DNA of 64,000 nt from Macrosoma leucophasiata (Eukaryota; Arthropoda; Insecta; Lepidoptera; Hedylidae): assembly GCA_036365455.1 (NCBI GenBank), contig JAWQUS010000004.1:1743501-1807500 (forward strand), in the 5' to 3' direction. Below the pieces are notes generated by a model. That model was not told the DNA's origin, made no database searches, and saw nothing but the letters and a program-made list of their open reading frames with translations. Every line of letters begins with the position of its first letter. The stretch's first letter is position 1. Positions 22,172 through 32,629 of the stretch are shown here, piece by piece. The translations under genes were made by a program, and so were the position numbers.

Positions 22172-22254
22172 TTTATTCATATAGGGTGACAGGCATAAGA
22201 GCCTCTTATGACGCGCATAAGAGGTGCCTGTCACTCTATATGAATAAACAAAGT
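22172..22254. repeat. Long hairpin
   Basis: TTTATTCATATAGGGTGACA...TGTCACTCTATATGAATAAA forms arms of about 33 bases, with an inner CATAAGAGG repeat. A related single arm lies at 49210-49250 (CATAAGAGGTGCCTGTCACC). Confidence 0.75.
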
Positions 22255-22492
22255 GAATAACAATTGATATACCTACATGTCCAACAAGCTAAAAATATAT
22301 ACATATATAATCAAGACTAGCACTAAGATTCCATCTTCGGAGTCTGGTAATGTGTCCGAAAATGTTAATAGGTTCACCACCCGTTAGCTACGTAATCGGA
22401 TCTCGAGAATCGTGTATTTATTTATCTCTGCCTACACCTAAGGGAGGTACAAGCGTCAAGTTGCGTGTAAATGTCTATTTTGACATCTAAAC

Positions 22493-22654
22493 CTGGGGTG
22501 CACCAACATATTTGCTAAAGTTAAAGTTATTGTAACATTTCACATCCTTCCCCAACTTTAACAGATTTCTTGAAGTTAGAAAAGAGTGTGCAATGTTACT
22601 CGTATATGCATAATAACTTTAACTTAAATATCTTGGTGCAACCCAGTGGTTTAA
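22493..22654. mobile_element. MITE-c
   Basis: About 160 bp with terminal inverted repeats CTGGGGTGCACCAACATATT and the reverse of AATATCTTGGTGCAACCCAG. The AAAGTTAAAGTTAT and ATAACTTTAACTT blocks extend the fold. Half copy at 45813. No certain target duplication. Confidence 0.65.
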
Positions 22655-22823
22655 TCTTGTTTGACCGAACATAGAACTATTTTTTTAACGGGTCTTTCTT
22701 GACTTAAAGCTCGTTCTGGTTAGTAGATACATGCCTATTTTACTTACGCTTCAGTTCTACGGGTAACATTTTTTTGTTAGACTCACTGAACCGACGCGGC
22801 GACGATCATGTGAAAGTGTACAC

Positions 22824-23107
22824 TTACTGGTGGCAGAGCTCCAGTGACGGAGCTCGCGGGCGTAGGTACCACCGCATTATCTAATTTACTTGCCGCTTAA
22901 TGGTAGTGTTCAGCACTATCGTGTTCCGGTCAGGTGGTAATGTACGTCCCTGTAATTTCCGGCACAGAGGCATAACACCTTAGGCCTCAGGAGTGGTAAC
23001 GCATCTGCATTTTGACCTTGGTCTTCGTGTAAGGGTCTATATGCTGCAGTCATCACTTAACATCGATGTGAACTGCATGCTTGTTTGCCACTTCCATTAC
23101 ATAAAAA
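22824..23107 (+). repeat. Fam-A, full length
   Basis: TTACTGGTGGCAGAGCTCC to CCATTACATAAAAAA. One of the least worn copies. Confidence 0.85.
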
Positions 23108-23203
23108 AGTGTCTATGCCTACTTAGAAATATTATCACTAAACGGGATCCTGCGTGGAACGAAAACGGTAGGTATGTCGGTGTGTGAAAGCGCTGCTAAA
23201 TGG

Positions 23204-23420
23204 CAGAGAATATCTAATAATACTCGTAGAATGGACACTTCGACGTCCCGCCCGATTTCCCCGGCTCACCCAACCTCCTCCCCTTTTATGGGTGACGTTT
23301 GGTATTCTCAACGTGCTACGCACACAGGTGCACGTGTTAATACACGTCACTGATTGATGTCTGTGTAATAGAGACCAAATTAAGCGTTTGTATGGAATTT
23401 TGGCGGAGTGTCCGCGGTGT
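23204..23420 (-). mobile_element. hAT-m2, copy 2
   Basis: 217 bp from CAGAGAATATC to CCGCGGTGT. Flanks CTAAATGG (23196-23203) and GTAAATGG (23421-23428) match at 7 of 8 bases. Confidence 0.7.
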
Positions 23421-23428
23421 GTAAATGG

Positions 23429-23861
23429 CGTCATAGGTATGTAATTAACACACTACCACCAGTTAGTAAGCATAAATCGACTTCACAATTTATTTGCTTA
23501 TTATTTTCTATAAATATGTATATGAGCATAAAATATAGCCAACTATTTACATAAAGATCATATTGCTGTTGCTGGGGACCAGTTCTGGCGCCGAAAGCTA
23601 CCGAATGCAAAACTATGTTAATTGCCAAGGTCAGCGACGCTTGCAGTCAGATTGTATTGATTTCAAGAAAACAACCGGCCATGTACTTTTCGAATACGCG
23701 TACGAATGGTACCGTACCATCTATAAAAACGGCAAAAAAAATGACACTTGTTGTTTGGGAGCCCCTTCTTATTTACGCGAGCCCGCGGGCTCATACACAA
23801 CGATATTTACGTAAGCATGTTATTCAACAGCCCAAATATTTTTTTACGTAAAATCACGCCT
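23429..23861. other. Spacer
   Basis: A Fam-A scrap ACTACCACCAGTTA sits at 23452-23465. Overlapping short frames at 23563-23850 show no motif. Confidence 0.3.
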
Positions 23862-24075
23862 GTAATCCCCGAAGGGGTAGGCAGAGATAAATGCATGCAT
23901 TCAAGCATAAATGCAAACATCCACGATTCGCCGGTTACGTTTTTGGGACATGTTACAGGTGGCGAGCCTGTTGCCATCTCCGTTAACATTACCAAACTCC
24001 GAGGTACTGGGAAACTTCCAGAAAATCCCAATAGAACCCGAGATAAAGGATTTTAAACCGTTATCTCTAATAAAA
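23862..24075 (-). mobile_element. SINE-T2, head missing
   Basis: Reverse copy of the tail and body (CCCGAAGGGGTAGGCAGAG, CATTACCAAACTCCGAGG, ACCGTTATCTCT). The tRNA head is absent. Confidence 0.75.
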
Positions 24076-24311
24076 AAAAAACATATTTAACAAATATGAT
24101 GCAACCGAACTTTAACTTCTCTTACGCTCGATCGTTAACTTCATTATTACCTTAAAAGAGTTTTCTAACATTCCAATGACACTAATTACCTCATTTTAAA
24201 CACCTATGTTTAATTACGACTGCGGACATATGAATTAATTTGAAGTGTAAATAACATTCAGAGAGCATAATTTTCGAATCACGTTTTATCAGTCTCAGTT
24301 ATTTGGTAAGT

Positions 24312-24498
24312 TTTTTAATGTAATGAAAGTGGCAAACAAGCATGCAGTTCACATTTATGTTAATTGATGACTGCAGCCTATAGACATTTACACAAGGACC
24401 AGAGGTCAAAATGCAGATGCGTTACCACTTCTGAGGCCTTTTTAAATGTTTATTTAGGTGTTATGCTTTTGTGCCGGTAATTACAGGGCCGTACAAAA
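24312..24498 (-). repeat. Fam-A, 3' two thirds
   Basis: GTGGCAAACAAGCATGCAG to ACAGGGCCGTACA, with a 17-bp AT-rich insertion near 24440. Confidence 0.8.
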
Positions 24499-24881
24499 GT
24501 TGGTATCGGCACTGGTGACATAGAGAGAGCATAGTAGATAAATTAAGGAATGACACAGTTCCAGGCGATTACACACTGCGTTTGAGCGTTAAAAGTATTT
24601 TTTGCATGTTAAAAGTACCTACAGAACGCGAAATCGGAAAGACATTGAGCGCATTCCAACCGCCTTCTGTCTGCGGAGTCCCTAATTGCAGTAGCGATGG
24701 TGTATTAAAACCTTCACCACCATTATAGAGCCCGAGACCAATCAAACGGTAGGAATTGATAAATATGCAAATCACATTCTTATGGGACCCCAAAAAAGTA
24801 AAAGTCCACTATGAATACCGAATCGATCATCTGTGTATTCTGAGGGACGATATTAAGTAGATTTTAGACGAATGTAATTTT
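24499..24881. other. Spacer with unrecognised open frame
   Basis: A 74-codon reverse frame (24569-24793) has no motif I know. Its conserved-looking middle may be a worn transposon piece. Confidence 0.25.
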
Positions 24882-25320
24882 TTTTTTAATGTAGGTGGCA
24901 AACAAGCACTCAGTTCACATTGATATTAAGTGATGACTGCAGCCTAGAGACACCGACCCACACAAAGACCAGGGGTGCGACCGCCTATCGACATTGCTAT
25001 TGTCGTTGTCATTGCTGTCAAATTTTCATGTTGATTCGTTGATTGCTCCTTTAAAAGCAGTAGTGATAATCTGATCGTTTTTCTTGCTTTCGTAGGTGAG
25101 AAACAAACGATAGTGGTAGATTATTTCGATTATTGTTATTTAGATAAAGTAAATCGATTTTTACTTTAAATGATGACATGACATGAAAATTTGACAGCAA
25201 TGACAACGACAATAGCAATGTCGATAGGCGGTCGCACCCCAGAGAGTCAAAATGCATATGCTTTGCCTCCCTTGAGATCTTAGTTGTTACATCTCTTTGT
25301 GATAGTTATTATGAGGGTTA
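24882..25320 (-). repeat. Fam-A split by MITE-g
   Basis: 24882-24972 (GTGGCAAACAAGCACTCAG...AAGACCAG) and 25240-25320 (CAGAGAGTCAAAATGC...GTGATAGTTATTATG) join into one copy when MITE-g is removed. Confidence 0.8.
24973..25239. mobile_element. MITE-g with 59-bp perfect inverted repeats
   Basis: 267 bp. Both ends read GGGTGCGACCGCCTATCGAC inward and pair perfectly for 59 bases. Flanking CAG on both sides (24970-24972 and 25240-25242) suggests a 3-bp target duplication. An arm fragment is at 18850. Confidence 0.75.
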
Positions 25321-27028
25321 GTAAATAACATAAACTTATTATTCTGGTAATACTATTCTAAAGGCGGAGGCGGAGTTCTTCTCAGTATTGACTGCCCTTG
25401 GAATTCTGCCAAGTGAATAACCTTTATTATGACGACCAAATTCATTCTTTCTCAGTTTCTTTTGAAATGGGGAAATGGAGGAATTTGTAAATAATTGATG
25501 CTTTCCATATTATACAAAATTGTTCAGTTTCTATTTAATTTATTATGTGCTTTTGATTATTATTTGTGGTTATTCACTCAAGGTTAGTTTAAAAAAAATG
25601 ACGATGTAAAAGTGCTCTCCAGGAGCCTAATTATATGAAATAAATGAATAAACTGAATAAAACAATTCTCCTTTAATATTTTTTATCAACCTTAAACTTA
25701 CCACTACTAAATTCCTATTTACTCCCTATGATTTGATTTTCAGTTGACGAATGACGTATAGGTATGTAAAATCTAAACCAATCGAAGAGAAGAATATTAT
25801 ACAAAAACTTAACTTAACTTACTTAGGGATATTGTTGGGGTTTCTGCCATAGACAGTACCCTCGGTTGTAGGTTAAAGTTGTTAGGAGTTCACACCAAGT
25901 AAACCAACGTTAAAAGGTTATAGTAGATTATTTGTTGAGTCGCACTTTTTGTTGTGAAATACAATGACTCGCGTACGTTATGTTATGTTATCAAGCTACG
26001 ACTGGCTTAATTAGGTAATTAACATTAAAAATGCTGTATGAGCAATATTGGCTCTTACAGGTATGAAAAATTGATGTTGGCCCATTCTCAGACCTACCCA
26101 ATAGGCACACAAAATTTCATGAGAATCGGTAAAGCCGTTTCAGAGAAGTATGTTAACTAACATTGTGACACGAGAATTTTATATATGGAAATTATCCCAT
26201 AATCCCTGCTCTATCAATTTACCCCACTTTCCCTAATTATATCGACAATATCGATAAGACTTTAAGAGCCTCCCTAGAGTTCCATCCGTCTGTAATGTCA
26301 ATTATTGACAATGCTCATGACGTCTATAAAAAAACGAAATAGCGAATTTCGTGCATACGAAGAAAAGAGATATCAAATTTTTTAACACGTCAAAGAACAA
26401 ATCATGGCCAGCGTAATTTAAGCTACCATGAATATTATTCTGTATTATTTATTGATTTATTATTGTGTATTATAATACTGACCGGTGAAAAGAAATACCA
26501 TCCTTTTTTTAATTAGAAGTTTTATTGGTTTTACTGCACCATCTCTACTAGAACTCGGCATTTTATGTTTTCTTTATTCGTTTTATTTTTGAAAATTCTA
26601 TGTACTCTCAGGTCACGGAAGTGGTTGGTAATAAATGAACAATATAAGATGGCGGATAATATAAGCTAGATTTAGCGTATGCATTGACAGAAACCCTTCG
26701 CCATACATAAGGTGTCTATTGGGTCCCTAGTCGATGAGTTCAGCTTAGTGGAATAATTCCGTTGTACACTTATTTAAAACCTAGTTCTATGTACAGAGTA
26801 TTAACATGTTAGAGTGACAAATGTGTATATAAATAATAAATAAATTAATAATATGTGCTGCAAGATGTGACCACAGCCAGCTTTACGGTTGGACTTCAAA
26901 TGAATAAGTCCAAAAAAAAAAAGATTCCGACGAATTGATAACCTCCTTTTTTCGAAGGCCGTTAAAAATTAAAGAAAGTGTCATTACTTTACGCACACTA
27001 CTTATATCACGAGAGATAGATTCCTTCC
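25321..27028. other. 1.7-kb AT-rich spacer
   Basis: 25375-25440 is a repeat E trace. 26090-26190 (ACAAAATTTCATGAGAATCG, AAAGCCGTTTCAGAG) resembles Helitron-like dispersed repeats common in insects. No gene recognised. Confidence 0.35.
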
Positions 27029-27221
27029 TACTGGTGGTAGAGCAGGTGGTAATGTACTGCCCTGTAATTTCCGGCACAGAGGCATAACAATAGTCCTCAG
27101 AAGTGGTAACGCATCTGCATTTTGACTTTGGTCTTCGTGAGGGTGTCTATAGCCTGCAGTCATCACTTAACATCAATGTGAGCTGCATCCTTGTTTGCCA
27201 CCTCCCTTACATAAAAAATGG
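27029..27221 (+). repeat. Fam-A with 5' internal deletion
   Basis: CTACTGGTGGTAGAGC jumps directly to AGGTGGTAATGTACTGCC and runs on to TTACATAAAAAA. The deletion removes about 95 bp of the head. Confidence 0.8.
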
Positions 27222-28009
27222 TATTCCCGACGCGAGGTTCGAATGCGATACCTCTACCCGGTAAGTTGAACTAGCCCGGCTTAGCAGAGTTAGAAGAAGA
27301 GGCCTTTTAGCGGCAATTCTCTCTCTCAAATTTTACATTAGTCTATGTTCAGTGGATGACCTAGAACTGGTGTGGAATTACGTAAGGCCTCAATAATTTC
27401 AAAGTTAAATGCCAGAAGCTTAGAAATAATTACTCGATATAACAAATATGCATCGATTAGTGATTTGTAAATAAACGGCTTCGAAGTAATATATGTAGGT
27501 ACTTAATTATTTAGTAAAAGAATATGGTATAGGTTACGAATGTTACGATCAATCAAGGTGTTTGTCAGCTAAGTATTTAGTTGGTAGTTTGGTACTTAAT
27601 ACGTGGCATACTGAAAGTTTTTGGATCTATTGAAAAAAAAAACATTTACGGAATTCGTAAATGGAACATTATGGAAACATGCCATGCCCTACCAGTAAAA
27701 CCTACCGTATAAATAACATATCGGCTCGCACATAACATCCCCTTGAGCGGAACAAGATAGCGCTAACACATTTTTGGAAATGTGGTCAATATACTCAAAC
27801 TCGCTGGTATCCGTTGAAGATGAAAAAAACACCCATTTCCACATATCCTTTGATCCTGAACATCAAGTTTTGCATTCGTTTCCAAATGAAATTAAGCGAC
27901 AGATTGCAAAAAAAAAATATTATTAATTTTTTTATTAATCAAAATAGTGTTTAAAACATTTTGCTATAAAAATATAGCAGGCGCTACATTAAATAGGTAT
28001 GTCTCCAGG
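27222..28009. other. AT-rich spacer
   Basis: GAGGTTCGAATGCG near 27237 is B-box-like but isolated. No gene seen. Confidence 0.3.
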
Positions 28010-28140
28010 CACGGTTATCAGACTCCGGGCTAATGCGGCTAATTTTCTCACAAAGAAAATTCAATAACAGCTTCCCGATGTGGGGATCGAACCCCGGACA
28101 TCAGACTTCAGCATTGCCACCACTGGACCATCAAGTCAAG
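28010..28140 (-). repeat. Another tRNA-headed SINE fragment
   Basis: Reverse copy with a B-box-like GGGATCGAACCCCGG and an A-box-like CACCACTGGACCATC. Body differs from SINE-T1 and SINE-T2. Single copy in the window. Confidence 0.5.
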
Positions 28141-28164
28141 TTTATTGTCACGCTTCAGAATATT

Positions 28165-28340
28165 AATGGTAGAACCCTAGTGACGAAGCTCGAAGGCAAA
28201 TTCTAACTCCACAAATCTTTCCGTCGGAAAATATAAGAGTTCAGTGCTATAATGTTCCGGTTAGATGGTAAGGTATGGCCCCTAATTTTCCGGCACGGAG
28301 GCATAAGAGAATCTCAGAAGTGGCAACGCTCTCAAAGTAT
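28165..28340 (+). repeat. Worn Fam-A copy
   Basis: GGTAGAACCCTAGTGACGAAG, TGTTCCGGTTAGATGGTAAG and CCGGCACGGAGGCATAA mark a diverged forward copy. Confidence 0.6.
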
Positions 28341-28440
28341 AAATTGAGACCTTCAATTTTTATTTTAGTACTGTGGGCTATCATTTCAATCCCGAATAAT
28401 TCCCGATCCAATAACAATTACTACTAATAAAATAACGTAA

Positions 28441-28976
28441 CTTCACGTCTGTAATACCCGAAGGGGTAGACAGAGGTAAATGCATGCATTCAAGCATACA
28501 TGCAAACATCCACGATTCGCCATTTAAGTTTTGTCCCATATAACAGGTGTCGAGCATGTTGACATCACCGAGCACATTACCAAACTCCGAGGTACTGGGA
28601 AATTTCCAGAAAATGATAAAATCTCTATAGTCTTAGAGTTAAAGGATTAAAGGATTTTACACCGTTATCTGCCGTTGCCCAGAACGTGCAAATTGGGGAA
28701 AGAACTTCCATCTGAGGTGTACCCCCGGCGCTACAATACGGGTCTTTAAAACTGGCTTCAAAAGAGTCCTTCAGGGCTGGCAGACAGTTGGCAACTCCCC
28801 TGATATTGCAAATGTTCAAAGGCGATGGTAACCACTTTCCATCAGGTGGCCCGTCTGCTTGTCTGTCAATTCTTTGACATAAAGAAAACTCTGGTAGCCC
28901 TCGACTTGAAAATCGAACCCAGAACTCCAGCGTAGTAGTAGCGGTCTACTACCAATATGCTACTGAGGCTTTTTAT
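28441..28976 (-). mobile_element. SINE-T2 split by LINE-CR1 3' end
   Basis: Tail and body at 28441-28670 (ATACCCGAAGGGGTAGACAG...ACACCGTTATCT). The head is at 28889-28976 (CTCTGGTAGCCCTCGAC...CTACTGAGGC). Removing 28671-28888 restores the family order. Confidence 0.8.
28671..28888 (+). mobile_element. LINE-CR1 3' end inserted in SINE-T2
   Basis: About 218 bp: CCCAGAACGTGCAAATTGGG, GTCCTTCAGGGCTGGCAGAC, GGTGGCCCGTCTGCTTGTCT, ending TTTGACATAAAGAAAA. Strongly 5'-truncated. Confidence 0.85.
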
Positions 28977-29654
28977 CGACTAATAACGTTACAAAATAAG
29001 GCCCATGATGGTTTGCACTTAGTTCAATGTACTTGCGCTTATTATAGCCATAATTATAGCGCTATGAGGATAGGCATTCGTTCGAAGGACGTAAGAAAGT
29101 CAGGTATCGTACTAGCCATGTTTAGTGGGCTTTGCTCCTGATTTATAATTATACTAAAACGCTGTCCAAATTGAAAGAGATAGCGGGTTATTATTATTTT
29201 TAATTACACGATTTTATAAGCTTGGATTGTATCTATATAATATGTATGTATGTTGTATGCATGTATTTATGTATGTAACGGAATCTTTGAGTTTAATTTT
29301 CACCGGTTTCTAGAAGTCAAATCAACTTGAAACTGTGCACACGTCTCAAGGACTGATGATAATGAAATAATTCGTAATAAAAAAATCCATAAATATAATT
29401 AAAAAATCCATAACCAAAAAGTTAAAAATAAATTATAGCTTAAAAAACACGCCTTTAAAAAAATTAAAAAAAATATTAATAATTATAACACAGGAATAAT
29501 CAATTGAGAAATTCATATTATTAAGGGCGTGTTTTTTTTCAAATAATAATTTAATAAAAAGAGTTTTATTATAGCTCACGCAACATAGGAAAACATTAAA
29601 ATCTGTAGGCTTCTACTTAAATATTTTATATCTGCAAATTAACAATGGCTTTCC
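28977..29654. other. AT-rich spacer
   Basis: 29440-29545 holds AAAAAACACGCCTTT and a facing AAGGGCGTGTTTTTT, a possible worn inverted-repeat element. GTATGTATG runs lie at 29245-29275. Confidence 0.35.
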
Positions 29655-29816
29655 GCAAATTAGCGCCTGTTCATATTAATTACGGAGGGCGTTCGATATA
29701 AATTGATAGCTAATGAGTGGTGCGCTGTTCCGCATTCGCGGGGCGCGCCCTATCGGCACAAATTGCGGACGACGGGCACCCATTTTAGCAGGGTTGTCAC
29801 ATTATGCGAATGATAA
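29655..29816 (+). repeat. GC-rich direct duplication, unit 1
   Basis: Pairs with 29985-30135. The core at 29722-29767 (starts GCGCTGTTCCGCATTCGCGG) is 46 bp identical between units, while the flanks are only about 75% alike. No open frame. Confidence 0.85.
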
Positions 29817-29984
29817 TTTTTTTCTGTGTAGGTATTGTATAATATCTGTATTCACATATGGCGCAATCTTATAGACTACAGGAACTTAGCAAGTATGAAA
29901 TGTAGGTAGTAGGTACATACTTGAAAAGCACGAATGTTGTACCATCCATTCTTATACATTAGAATAGGTATTGTTCTCTGCAAA

Positions 29985-30135
29985 GTAGAGCCTGCTCGTA
30001 TTAATGACGGTAGGCGTCAGATATAAATTGATAGGTACCTAATAAGTGTTGCGCTGTTCCGCATTCGCGGGGCGCGCCCTATCGGCACAAATTGCGAGCG
30101 GCGGGCCTTCATTATAGTAGGGCTGTCACATTATG
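29985..30135 (+). repeat. GC-rich direct duplication, unit 2
   Basis: Second unit, with its identical core at 30051-30096 ending CGGCACAAATTGCG. Both units continue to GGGYTGTCACATTATG. Confidence 0.85.
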
Positions 30136-30718
30136 ACAGACTCTAAATTATATCAGTCCTTTATTCCCACCCAGTATTAAAGTAGAGGTAGAAGAAGAAA
30201 CATTACATACATACATGAGCAATGTCATCGGTTGAGTAAACTTACTGTTACATTCTAACACATTTTGTATGAAATAGTCAATTGATAGTGCGTATAAATG
30301 GGTGGCTTTCAAGCAAGGAAGGAATAAGCGAAAAGTAGAATGAAAATTCCAAAGAATCTTCCCACTGATTTGCTGTCAACCTAATAAAGATCAGTGCGCC
30401 GTAAAATAATGGATGACAGAATTAATGTCACATTCAATTTAGAGCGAGCGTCTGAACAATAGATTGAGATCAGTGACAGTATAACGCAATAAATTGTAAT
30501 TTGAGACAACCCTAGCGAATAAGGCGTAGTACTCATGCAACTAACTGGCAATGATTTATTATGTGTACAGGTCCTAAGGCATAGGTTTCATTGAACGCAC
30601 TTTGAAATTAATGTATGTCCACATTTATCATAGTGCAATTCGAGAAATTATAGTGTGATACAAAGTTCTTGGGTTTATTGTGCAGTTTATTTGTTCAAGA
30701 TGAACTATTATATGAAAT
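30136..30718. other. Spacer
   Basis: Nothing recognised. Confidence 0.3.
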
Positions 30719-31336
30719 TATTGGTGGTAGAGCTCCAATGACGGAGCTCGCGGGCGTAGCCACCACCGCATTACCTTATTTACTTGCCGCTAAATGGTAG
30801 TGTTCAGCACTATCGTGTTCCGGTCAGTTGGTAATGTACGGCCCTGTAATTTCCGACACAGAGGCATAACACCTTAGGCCTCAGGAGTGGTAACGCATCT
30901 GCATTTTTTTAGATAGATAAGATAGATAAGAATTTATTTATTTTCTCCACAATGTTTTCTTATATGGTAAATACATCATATGAAACTTATTTTATTTTTA
31001 AAAATTTATACTGAATTATATTTTTAAACATTTTTCTCAGGGTATTGTGGAGACAGGAGCGCTCAAACTAGGTAAACCCTGTGCTATGAGTCTCCTGGTC
31101 TCCGCCTCAGGATTTTGTCCACTTATTTACTAGTACAATTTAAGTAATAGCTCATGAGAGCAATAAAGAGAACTAAGTACTATAAGGGAACACTTTGCCA
31201 GCCCAAAAGCAAATTTGCATAATACTTATTATCCCTACATTAGGTATCCATGATGGTTAAAGGGCAAGTTCCCTCATAGTACCTATACACAAACAGAAAA
31301 CATGTGAGATTATCTCAAAGTATAAGAATATATGTA

Positions 31337-31337
<1 letters not shown>

Positions 31338-31386
<49 letters not shown>

Positions 31387-31405
31387 TGTGTGTGAGTGAG
31401 TGTGT

Positions 31406-31442
<37 letters not shown>

Positions 31443-31492
31443 TGTGTGTGTAAGTGTGTGTGTAAGTGTGTATGTGTGTGTGTGTGTGTGTG
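31338..31492 (+). repeat. (TG)n microsatellite
   Basis: About 150 bp of TG repeats with interspersed GAG and TAAG breaks. It lies in the LINE-D 3' UTR. The reverse His/Thr-rich frame is a by-product. Confidence 0.95.
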
Positions 31493-31519
31493 TCAATTTT
31501 GGCACATGGAACTCTTAAA

Positions 31520-31855
31520 GCCTGGCCCTACGATATATATTATCTTGGGATCGGTATAAGCCCCAGTCTTTCGGTTCCCTGTTTGGAAGTAGGTATATTG
31601 TGGGTATATAAGATGGGTGATATTGTAAAGTGTGCAAACAATAGAAACACCTGGCCCTACGATACGTGCGAGCATATCTTGGGATCAGACTTAGCCCCAG
31701 GCTTCTAGTTAATGTATAATAATAATAATCCCATACTTATATCAATGGATAGGGTACCAATTCTTAAAGCTTGTGACACAAGCATAAGCTTAGGAAAGCC
31801 CAGCCCTACGATGTGAGGCATCTTGGGATCGCTTTTAGCCCTGGGCTCCCTTAAT
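31520..31855 (-). repeat. Three dispersed structured repeats in LINE-D 3' UTR
   Basis: Units at 31520-31573, 31650-31706 and 31799-31852 share CCCTACGAT, ATCTTGGGATC and TAGCCC. Their ends pair (CCTGG with CCAGG in unit 2, CCCAG with CTGGG in unit 3), with paired changes that keep the stem. Confidence 0.7.
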
Positions 31856-31911
31856 ATAATAATAATAATATAGCAATGCAAAAATAAGTTATAAGAAAGA
31901 TTGTATTATAG

Positions 31912-32202
31912 TTACAATGAACTTCCTATTAAATTTTCCGTCTCATCATAAGTTAAGGCTTGCAACCATTCACAAATTGTTTTCTTACATTCCCTTTTAG
32001 TCATAGGGTATATTGAATGCAATCTGTTTGCGAAATTATATAGTTTTCCACTCTGGTAGTAATAAAATTTACGTGCAAAAGCCGTATTTGTGTACATAAT
32101 ATTACATATATTATAGTGGCGTCTGCTAGTGAGGATAGTTTTTTTTGTGTTTTCATTGAATTTCGTTTCGGAGTGCTTTCTTAGAATGACTGCTGCAACA
32201 AA
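31912..32202 (-). pseudogene. C-terminal end of a LINE reverse transcriptase ORF
   Basis: The frame is open from the 5' break of LINE-D. It includes TKKTILTSRRHYNICNIMYT and then NTAFARKFYYYQSGKLYNFA, KRECKKTICEWLQALTYDE and a stop at 31912. The pattern (basic stretch, Tyr-rich segment, KLYN, then a helical K-rich end) is that of the extreme C-terminus of Jockey/CR1-group ORF2 proteins. Only about 95 codons survive and the RT core is absent, so the family call is inference. Confidence 0.5.
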
Positions 32203-32350
32203 TAATTTTGACCGTGGTCTTCGTGTAGGTGTCTATAGGCTGCAGTCATCACGGCATGAACGGCATGCTTGTTTGCTACTTCCATTACATAAAAAAGTAT
32301 GTACTAAGCTTCTTCGTAACTTTGTGCTTATACTTATATACTAGTATTTA

Positions 32351-32456
32351 TCTGTAGGCCATACAAATATTTGTCTCGGAGCGGCGATCGAACCCGCGAC
32401 CCGTCGAATCAAACGGTCATCTCACACCGCTGCTGGACTTACCGGGTCGTCAACAT
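32351..32456 (-). mobile_element. SINE-T1 5' part
   Basis: GGCGATCGAACCCGCGACCC (B box reversed) and TCACACCGCTGCTGGACTTA (A box with a small duplication). Confidence 0.7.
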
Positions 32457-32488
32457 GATTAATAGTGTTTAATTATAATACACAGCTC

Positions 32489-32532
32489 GCTCGCTCTACT
32501 TCAGGAATTAATATTCCTGAAGTAGAGCGAGC
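32489..32532. repeat. Perfect 44-bp palindrome
   Basis: Arms GCTCGCTCTACTTCAGGAAT and its exact complement around TAAT: 20 paired bases, no mismatch. Confidence 0.95.
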
Positions 32533-32629
32533 AATAATCTTCATACATTGTAGTTTAGTAATAAATCGTAATTACGACCATGTTTCTATAATCCACTTAA
32601 GACGATGAACATAATTAATTAACTTAACT

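Larger units (their letters stand above)
21696..22470 (+). mobile_element. SINE-T2 split by Hel-1 and a hairpin segment
   Basis: The head and first half are at 21696-21835 (TTAGTAGTAGCAGGCCAATA, B box worn to GGTTCCATCC). The second half is at 22333-22470 (GTCTGGTAATGTGTCCG...TTATCTCTGCCTACACC). Confidence 0.75.
30908..32204 (-). mobile_element. LINE-D, 5'-truncated, inserted in Fam-A
   Basis: About 1.3 kb on the reverse strand: end of a reverse transcriptase ORF (to 31912), then a 3' UTR of about 1 kb that holds three structured repeats and a TG tract, then AATAAATAAATTC and a (TATCT)n tail instead of poly(A). Target duplication ATTTT (30903-30907 and 32205-32209). Confidence 0.65.
30719..32298 (+). 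repeat. Fam-A split by LINE-D
   Basis: The left part (30719-30907) ends CATCTGCATTTT. The right part (32205-32298) resumes ATTTTGACCGTGGTCTTCG and ends ATTACATAAAAAA. LINE-D lies between, with ATTTT on both sides. Confidence 0.8.

Noticed and set aside
24569..24793. 74-codon reverse frame
   Set aside because: Looks coding-like but matches no family I know and has no context; left as spacer.
31257..31505. His/Thr repeat frame
   Set aside because: Translation of the TG microsatellite.
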